Below are positions 57,831 to 64,000 of a stretch of DNA of 64,000 nucleotides, in pieces. The notes under the pieces are model-generated. The model was not told the origin of the DNA, did no database searches, and was given only the letters and a program-made list of their open reading frames with translations. A program made the position numbers and the translations under genes. Each line of letters starts with the position of its first letter. Position 1 is the first letter of the stretch. The DNA comes from Vitellaria paradoxa (Eukaryota > Streptophyta > Magnoliopsida > Ericales > Sapotaceae): positions 26,981,936 through 27,045,935 of the forward strand of contig CM034233.1 of NCBI GenBank assembly GCA_019916065.1, in the 5' to 3' direction.

Positions 57831-58935
57831 AATCTATTAGTGAGAATAAGAGAAAAAGTAAGAATATCATAAAATTATTAAATTTTGATTGATTTAAAAT
57901 AAAATTTAATATTTTTATTATTAAAATTTTTAAATATTTGAGGCATTCCCACTTATATGGGGCTCTAAGAGTTGCTACGGGGCTGTCAACAAGACTCTAA
58001 CGAGGACGATTACTATATATTGATTTTTTTGGGTGGGGGAACGGCCTATATATTGAATTTACTGATCACGTTTTGTATTTTTGAAAATCAAAATTCAATA
58101 AATTCACACTCAATATTCTAAATATTTCACCCATCATGGAAAAAAGGCAGTCACCATGAGTGGTTTACCTAGCCGAAAGCTCGATCTGATAATTTTTACA
58201 ATCAAATGACACATGTCTAGATCCGAAGTTCTATAAATTTGTCTCCTTTGTCCACCGACCCATATATGACACTTAATAATATATATATATATATAGACTA
58301 GTTAGGTTAAGAAATTAATTAAACATCTTAATTGAAGTTTATTAATTAAAACCTTAAAATAAAAAAAAAAAAAGAAAAATCCTTGTGCGCGGTTGTTGGG
58401 GAGCTTAATTAGGTTTATTTGTTTGGTGAACTTGGCATTGAGGGGGTTTGGTGCAAATACAGTATCACTTACCAAAGCTAACAGTGCTTCCTACCGAATA
58501 AAGGCATTAATGGCGACTTTTGAATACTCCGCATTCTGCACTTTTGACCTGTACCATGTAAGAAAAATAAGTTGCTAACATCTTTCAATATTAGTTATGT
58601 GATGTCGAGATGATGAATCGTTTGATTAAAATTTTTTTTTTTTTGAAAGGTAATCGTTGGATTAAAACTAGATAATTCATAAATTTAAAAATTTATTTTG
58701 TAATTTTCAAACTTAATGTTGCAGGTTCCATGAATTATTCAAATAATTAAATATTATTCTCATAAATTTACACATCTATGCTGTAACGAATTTTTCTAAA
58801 ATGTTCTCACAATAACTTTTTCAACCTTTGACGTAAACTTTTGATTATTAATAATACTCCTTATCTTAAGCGTGCAATTCTCTATTCGTGCATTATATTT
58901 GGAAAAAACTTTTGGAAGGAATGATTCCTATATTT
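57831..58935. other. Intergenic DNA, no gene
   Basis: Only short chance frames; (AT)n at about 58280-58297. Confidence 0.6.
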
Positions 58936-59175
58936 TCTGTGGGTCGGAAAGAAGCTCGCAGCCGCTACCCGAATGTGCGCACTGGGTGAAACCCGTCCAG
59001 TTGATCAAGCCGGCAATGAACCACGAGGTGGTAAACTAGTCTAGGCATGCCCTGGCTGACCGACTCGATCGATGGGAGCTGTCAAAACCCGCCAAAGCGG
59101 TAACCCACCCTCTCGAAGGAGAGTCGAACCTGGAACCGCACGCGACCCAGGCCCTTAGGCATCTTGAGCGAATTA
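58936..59175 (-). mobile_element. Possible tRNA-related SINE
   Basis: A GC-rich island in AT-rich DNA. On the minus strand GGTTCGACTC (59121-59130) matches a pol III B box, and TCGCTCAAGATG (59160-59171) about 30 bases before it resembles an A box. The intervening GGGCCTGGGTCGCGTGCGG is of the kind seen in plant tRNA-derived SINE heads. It does not fold as a tRNA in my reading. The 3' end is not defined. Confidence 0.42.
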
Positions 59176-59263
59176 TAAGTTGGAAATAGTTACAACTAAA
59201 TAGTTTGGTGTGATCATAAAACTAAAATTTTCTCTTCATTTGAATTTGTGTATAAAGTTAAAA

Positions 59264-59490
59264 AAAAAATGCTACGTTTACACCCAATCTCTTATATTCA
59301 TGTTCACCCGCCAATTTGTACTGGTCACTAACCGTAGTGACTAGTGTATTTTATTCAAAATTATCATAATCGCGAGATTTTACCTTCTACTTTTTTTTTC
59401 TTTTTAATTTAAAATGACGTCATTTTAAATTTTGGCAGGGTGTAAACGTGGGTGTAAGAGATTGAATGTGAGTGTAGCATTATTTTTTTT
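59264..59490. mobile_element. MITE with AATGCTAC termini and central palindrome
   Basis: The left end AATGCTACGTTTACACCC (about 59269) and right end, inverted, AATGCTACACTCACATTC share the AATGCTAC start and a common CAATCTCTTA segment; the next inward segments (CATGTTCACCC / CACGTTTACACCC) also correspond. Arms extend about 45 bp. The centre holds a perfect 26-bp palindrome around TGACGTCA (59406-59431). The short size and inverted arms are typical of a MITE; the end type resembles Mutator-like or hAT MITEs. Confidence 0.7.
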
Positions 59491-59739
59491 TTAATTTTTA
59501 TTTTTGGTAGCTTAAAAGGAGATAACATTATTTAATTTCTCAAGGTATCAACAAATTATGTATTAATTCAAATACTTAAAAATTAAGAATAAAATTTAAA
59601 AAAAAAATTAGCGTGGCCCCCGCTAACCCCTATTTTCATCCGCCTTTTGGTGGTGGTGCGACGGTTGGCTGCTAAAGACAACAATCAATCATATATATTA
59701 GAAGGAAAATTAATATATATATATATATATATTTAATTT

Positions 59740-59861
59740 TACAACCAAAAAATAGAGAGAGAGAGAGAGGATAAACTATCTAGTAGTTCTTTCAAAGTAT
59801 AGTTTCTGTTTACTCTATAGGCTTTGTAGTCAGCACAGCCCCAGTTCCCAGCATGCACAAC
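59740..59861 (-). other. Possible orphan exon, unidentified
   Basis: On the minus strand a pyrimidine-rich tract ending TTATTCCAG precedes codons VVHAGNWGCADYKAYRVNRN and a leucine/serine-rich end in a (GA)n tract. The splice-acceptor-like sequence and normal residue mix suggest an exon or captured gene fragment, but I do not recognise the protein, and no matching donor side or second exon is visible. Confidence 0.25.
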
Positions 59862-60140
59862 CTGGAATAAGAAATGGTGAACGATGCATATATTATAGAA
59901 GTTTTTATCAATTTTTTTTTTTTTTTGAAATTGGGAATATATGATAGAAGTTAAACACATACATAACTCTCTCTTTCATCAATATTTAGCAGTTCGGGGC
60001 AGATGATGAGCAACAGAGAGCCTACAAGGATACCAAGAGAAGGACCGAAGGTGAGAGGGCATCCAACCCAGAATATCCTCTAGAATAATTCTAGAGATTT
60101 TCTAAGATGGGAAGCAAGTGAAAGAACAAAGAGAGAAAAT

Positions 60141-60238
60141 GACAAGAGAGACATGGCCACAGGGTAGGCGACTCTAATTACGCAAGTTTGACAAGAAACA
60201 CATGGCCATAGAGTAGGCTACTCTAATTACGCAAGTTT
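60141..60238 (+). repeat. 49-bp tandem duplication
   Basis: Two units, 60141-60189 and 60190-60238, each GACAAGA(G/A)A(G/C)ACATGGCC then AGGGTAGGCGACTC or AGAGTAGGCTACTC, and TAATTACGCAAGTTT. Confidence 0.9.
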
Positions 60239-60247
60239 TACCTGCAA

Positions 60248-60345
60248 GCATGTGCGGACCTATGAAGAGGCAAGAGGGGAATGCCCCCTTGATTTTAGAC
60301 ATAAAATTATCAAAATATCTTTGGTATTTTAGTTTTTTTAAAAAA
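60248..60345 (+). mobile_element. Fragment related to the left end of the second hAT
   Basis: GTGCGGACCTATGAAGAGGCAAGAGGGGAATGCCCCC.. continues as ACATAAAATTATCAAAATAT. The second hAT starts GGGGCGGAGCCATTCGGAGGCAAGGGGGCAC.. and continues ATATAAAATTACTAAAATG. The match is end-only; no transposase follows. Confidence 0.5.
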
Positions 60346-60762
60346 TAAAATTAATTCAAAATTAAGATATTTTGTCTTTATTAAAAAATTAAAGCTAACT
60401 TAAAATTTTTTAACATAAAAGGAATGTATACGAATCAAATCCAAGTATTTTTGTGAAATAAAATTATTTTCTCACTAAACTATTAAATACTTTTGTGTAT
60501 AATATTGAAAAATATAACATAATAAAATTTATAAGTAATTAAATATAACAATAATTATATTTTTTTTAGTAACGAGGGACATTCTTATTAAATCCCAGGT
60601 TCTACTAAAGAATCAATTGAACCATTAAATTATGAAAAATTAAACTGTGAAAAATATATTAATTAGTTTAATATGTAATAATTTTACATATTCCTAAAGA
60701 GTAACATTATTTATTCGCTGCAACACTGATATAAGTCTTTATATTTTTTTAAATATATCTAG
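60346..60762. other. AT-rich intergenic DNA
   Basis: No gene or repeat recognised. Confidence 0.5.
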
Positions 60763-62225
60763 TGCCATGCCCCAGGTTTCACAATTCAAGTATGTGAACA
60801 AAAGAACACATAATACAACATTAAATAACTTTTTCTGTCCCACATCAGAGCCATAAACACACACTATGGAGCAATGAACATAAAAATAAAACTGAACTTT
60901 AAATTAAAATAAATGCCACAGTTTAAATCCATTAGGCAACAAAACTTCAAAACTAAACCCAACCAATCTCTAAAAACAATAATAATAATTAACATTCACC
61001 TTAAAAACAGAGGTTTGTCACAATCCACTATAAAATAATTTCCCAAAGTCAAAAAAAATTATAAAATAATAAATAAAACTTTAATTTTTATGCTCAGAAG
61101 GTCCAGCATGTTACTTAAATCCATTACCTGCATCACATGCTGTAAGGGGTTTAGCACTAATACCACGTGTCCTCGGAACCCTAATAATAATAATAATATA
61201 AATGTAGTATGTCCTAGCATGCTACTATGTGAAACAATTATACACAAGTAGCAATTTCAAAAAAGAATTTAAATTTATTTATTTATCTCATTTCATTACC
61301 ATTAATCGTGTTTTAGCACCGCATAACATATCAAAGAAAATCAATTTGATTTCAAGGTACTGCTGCTTAGTTGTCTTGTAGAAATAAGACCCAACCAATA
61401 TATATTATTCCTTGAGGTCTGCTTCGTTGTCCCGTAGAAACAGAACCCAACCAATATATATCATCCTTTGGTGTCTGCTTTCTAAGCTAAAGCCTTAGGA
61501 ATGTAACGTGTTACCCTTAGACATCTGCTCGTTTGCAGGTTACTAGCATACTGGAATCGATAACCAACTCCGCGCGAGTTTCGGGACTTTCAACCCTTGG
61601 GTACGTATACCCAAAATTTTCAGTATCCCTCAACTCAAACAAAACACATCAAATTTTCCTTTTTTAATTCCACATTAAATAAATTCTTTTCAACAAAGGT
61701 TTCAAACCTTATTAATCATCAATTCACCAACACAGTAATTAAATATAAAATTTCTAAACAAGTAAAAAGGACAATCATTTCGTTTAATTACATTAAAAGA
61801 ATTAATAAATCAAGTAAATAATACATTGAACAGTCACTATGCACCAAAGTCAATATGCTGTCAATCAAAAATAATGATTAGCGTTAATTAGTAAGTTTAT
61901 ATATATATGTGTGTGTGTGTGTGAGTCTCTCTATATATATATATATGTAATCAAAGTTTCCTGTCGAGCCAAACAATTTAACCTTACAACTTCATGCTGT
62001 TTCACGTTCATCGAGGCACTAAAAGACAAATTAATAATCAAATAAACAAATACAATTATCAAGGCATTCCTTCCAAACATACATGCATATCCATATATAT
62101 ATATATATCATTTAATCAAATTGAATCAACTGTCCTGGGCAGTTTAGTTGTACAAAATAGTGTGTATATATATACAATCATATTTAAATAAATTCTTAGC
62201 CCCTAATTATGAGCCCCTAATTATG
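60763..62225 (-). repeat. LTR-like block, minus orientation, uncertain right end
   Basis: Begins TGCCATGCCCCAGGTTTCAC, which inverted reads as an LTR-like GGGGCATGGCA end. A segment TGTAGAAATAAGACCCAACC..ATATATATTATTCCTTGAGG is followed by a second copy CGTAGAAACAGAACCCAACC..ATATATATCATCCTTTGG (61376-61475). This bracketed GC-richer segment resembles the layout of the solo LTR at 10041. A 14-bp tandem AGCCCCTAATTATG lies at 62198-62225. No target duplication was found. Confidence 0.35.
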
Positions 62226-64000
62226 ACCACTAAAACCTTCATTTTTGTGTAGTGAATAACAGTGGAGAAGTTTATTTTCAAACATATACTTAGAACTATA
62301 TGCTCAAGGATTTTCTAGTTCTACCATCATACTCTGCAAAGCAAACATTTGTGGTGCATATAGTCAGGGGCAGAAATAGATATAGCAGAATAGAGGCAAT
62401 TATCTCCGCTTATTTGAAAAAATTAATTATATATTTTCTAATATTTTTGTTACTAAAATTCTTTCTTAACCTTATTACTTTAATTTATCTTTACTTACCC
62501 CTATTCACATATCTAACTGACTTTATCTCGAGGATTTCAACCCATTTATTTAAAATTTCAGCCAATATTTATCATTAAAATCTTGAAAAAAACTCTCAAT
62601 CTTCTTCTTCTTTTTTTTTTTTTTCATTTCATTTATCAAACTTTATATCTTTTTATTTTAGATAGGACTTATCATTTTTTGTTTAAATATCCTTTTTTAT
62701 CATTTATCTAATTTCAAATTTTTGAGTACATCTTATCATTTTTTTATATAAGTTTCTTTTTTTTTAAATTATCATTTATCTTATTTTAAATAGGGCTTAT
62801 CATTTTTTATACACCTTCTCAAATGTTTTGTTTTAGACCTTAAAATTTATTTAGCTATATCCTACCCTACTCACTAACTTTTTTATCTCCGCTGTTTTGC
62901 ATTATGTCAAAGAAGATACATTCCTCCTCAAAATTTCTAAAGGCACCAGCTCATAGAAATTTCTTCTACTACTATTTTACTCTCTGTCTCTCAACTTTGT
63001 GTATCTAGTAAGATACAGTTATCCTAAACAAAATTGATGGTACGAATATGACAATATTTTTATTTTCCCTTATTCTATATTTTGATTAAGAATTTATCAT
63101 AATTATCCGTCCTGATTGATTTGTGATAAACAAATAAAATAGTTAAGTGATTTAAAAAATTAAAAATAATAAATAAATTGAAAAACTAGTTTCTAATTGA
63201 ATATTTTATTTCCTTAAATTTTCTAATTCACTCCAACAAGTACATGCTTTTAGAAATTTATTTTTACTTACCCACTGGAAACGAAAAAAGAAAAGAAAAA
63301 TATGGAAAAAAGAGAATGAAAACGTAAAATTTTAAATACATATTTTTATTTGAATGGATCAAAAAAATAAAAAAAAATATAAGGCTTTCATCAATAAATT
63401 AGTTTTACAGTTTAATTATTTTTAATTTTTCAAATTCCATGCATTTTCTTTTCATTTTTCATCGTAAAAAAAAGTAGGAATTTTGAATCTCTTTTCCTTT
63501 TTTTTTTTTTTTGTATTTTTGACTAAAATTCTTAATTCAAATACAATCTTAAAGGACTTATTTAATGCTTTGTTTAAAACCTATGGAAAAGAAATTGAAA
63601 ATAAGGGAAATGACAAGGGAAAAAAAATAGAAATAAAATGTGTTGAATTTTTTTTTTATTTTATATATTTTCTCTAGTTTCTTTTCAAACTCAACGGCTA
63701 AACGAAGAGGGGGAAATGTTTTTTCCTCTTTTCTTTTAATCATATTTTTCACTTCTTTCTGTCCCAACCAAACAAAGTAATAGATTTGGCAAGGTAAACC
63801 CATCAAGGAAGCCTACAAGTTTGTCCTCCTTTCAAAGTGAAAACGTTGAATTAGGTAACCTCCCATTTCTAAGTGAATTAATTAGGAGACCTAAAGAATC
63901 CTCGGCGTGCAACTACATTAAATTTATATTTGACTTAGCTAACCTTCCATTTCGAGGGCAATCTATCTTATATTTTCTAGTTGACTTAATTTTTAACAAC
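62226..64000. other. AT-rich intergenic DNA, no gene
   Basis: Repeated degenerate AGG-(A/G)CTTATCATTTTTT segments at about 62665-62810 form a weak tandem pattern. The rest holds only chance frames and poly-T runs. Confidence 0.55.

Noticed and set aside
1..64000. CRISPR arrays, bacterial operons, Shine-Dalgarno sites
   Set aside because: The window is plant nuclear DNA; the regular repeats found are subterminal transposon motifs, microsatellites and simple duplications.

Overview
The window is nuclear DNA of a seed plant, most likely a dicot. It is strongly AT-rich, has spliced introns with GT..AG borders, and consists almost entirely of plant transposable elements. Only one host gene is convincing: an intronless IDA-like (INFLORESCENCE DEFICIENT IN ABSCISSION family) secreted peptide gene at 3706-3951. 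I found no tRNA or rRNA genes, CRISPR arrays or operons.

Layout. 1-1556: a rearranged Ty1/copia remnant (gag fused to integrase, minus strand) and an LTR-like block. 3.1-4 kb: a MITE-like palindrome and the IDA-like gene. 8.6-12.2 kb: a badly decayed Ty3/gypsy gag carrying a 2.15-kb solo LTR with 5-bp target duplication GCTAA. 12.6-14.75 kb: LTR-like sequence and a MITE. 14958-29947: a CACTA (En/Spm) transposon with a TNP2-type transposase pseudogene and a second, coiled-coil gene. Its transposase is split by a 7.67-kb Ty3/gypsy chromovirus (17610-25281, target duplication AGAAG). 30619-42810: an Ac-like hAT transposon (8-bp target duplication ACATCACA/ATATCACA) with a decayed BED-finger transposase, split by an 8.86-kb gag-protease-only Athila/Tat-like LTR retrotransposon (32833-41693, target duplication GTGCC). 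44637-50223: a second hAT transposon of the zinc-finger-MYM/DUF4371 kind (target duplication TCTGCTTA), carrying a solo LTR (45538-47423) of the same family as the chromovirus. 50.2-64 kb: AT-rich intergenic DNA with MITE-like palindromes, a possible 1.8-kb CACTA-like non-autonomous element, tandem duplications, a SINE-like tRNA-related sequence, a fragment related to the second hAT terminus, and another LTR-like block.

How it fits together. Three DNA transposons and one old gypsy copy have each received a later LTR element, and in each case the target duplication gives the insertion order directly. All transposase and gag-pol frames are broken, so nothing here looks autonomous. The observations most worth following up are the extra 189-codon acidic leader ORF upstream of gag in the chromovirus, the collapse of its 3' LTR to 158 bp against 1690 bp at the 5' end, the palindromic subterminal array of the CACTA element, the cysteine variant in the IDA-like peptide core, and the small palindromic elements of the last 15 kb.
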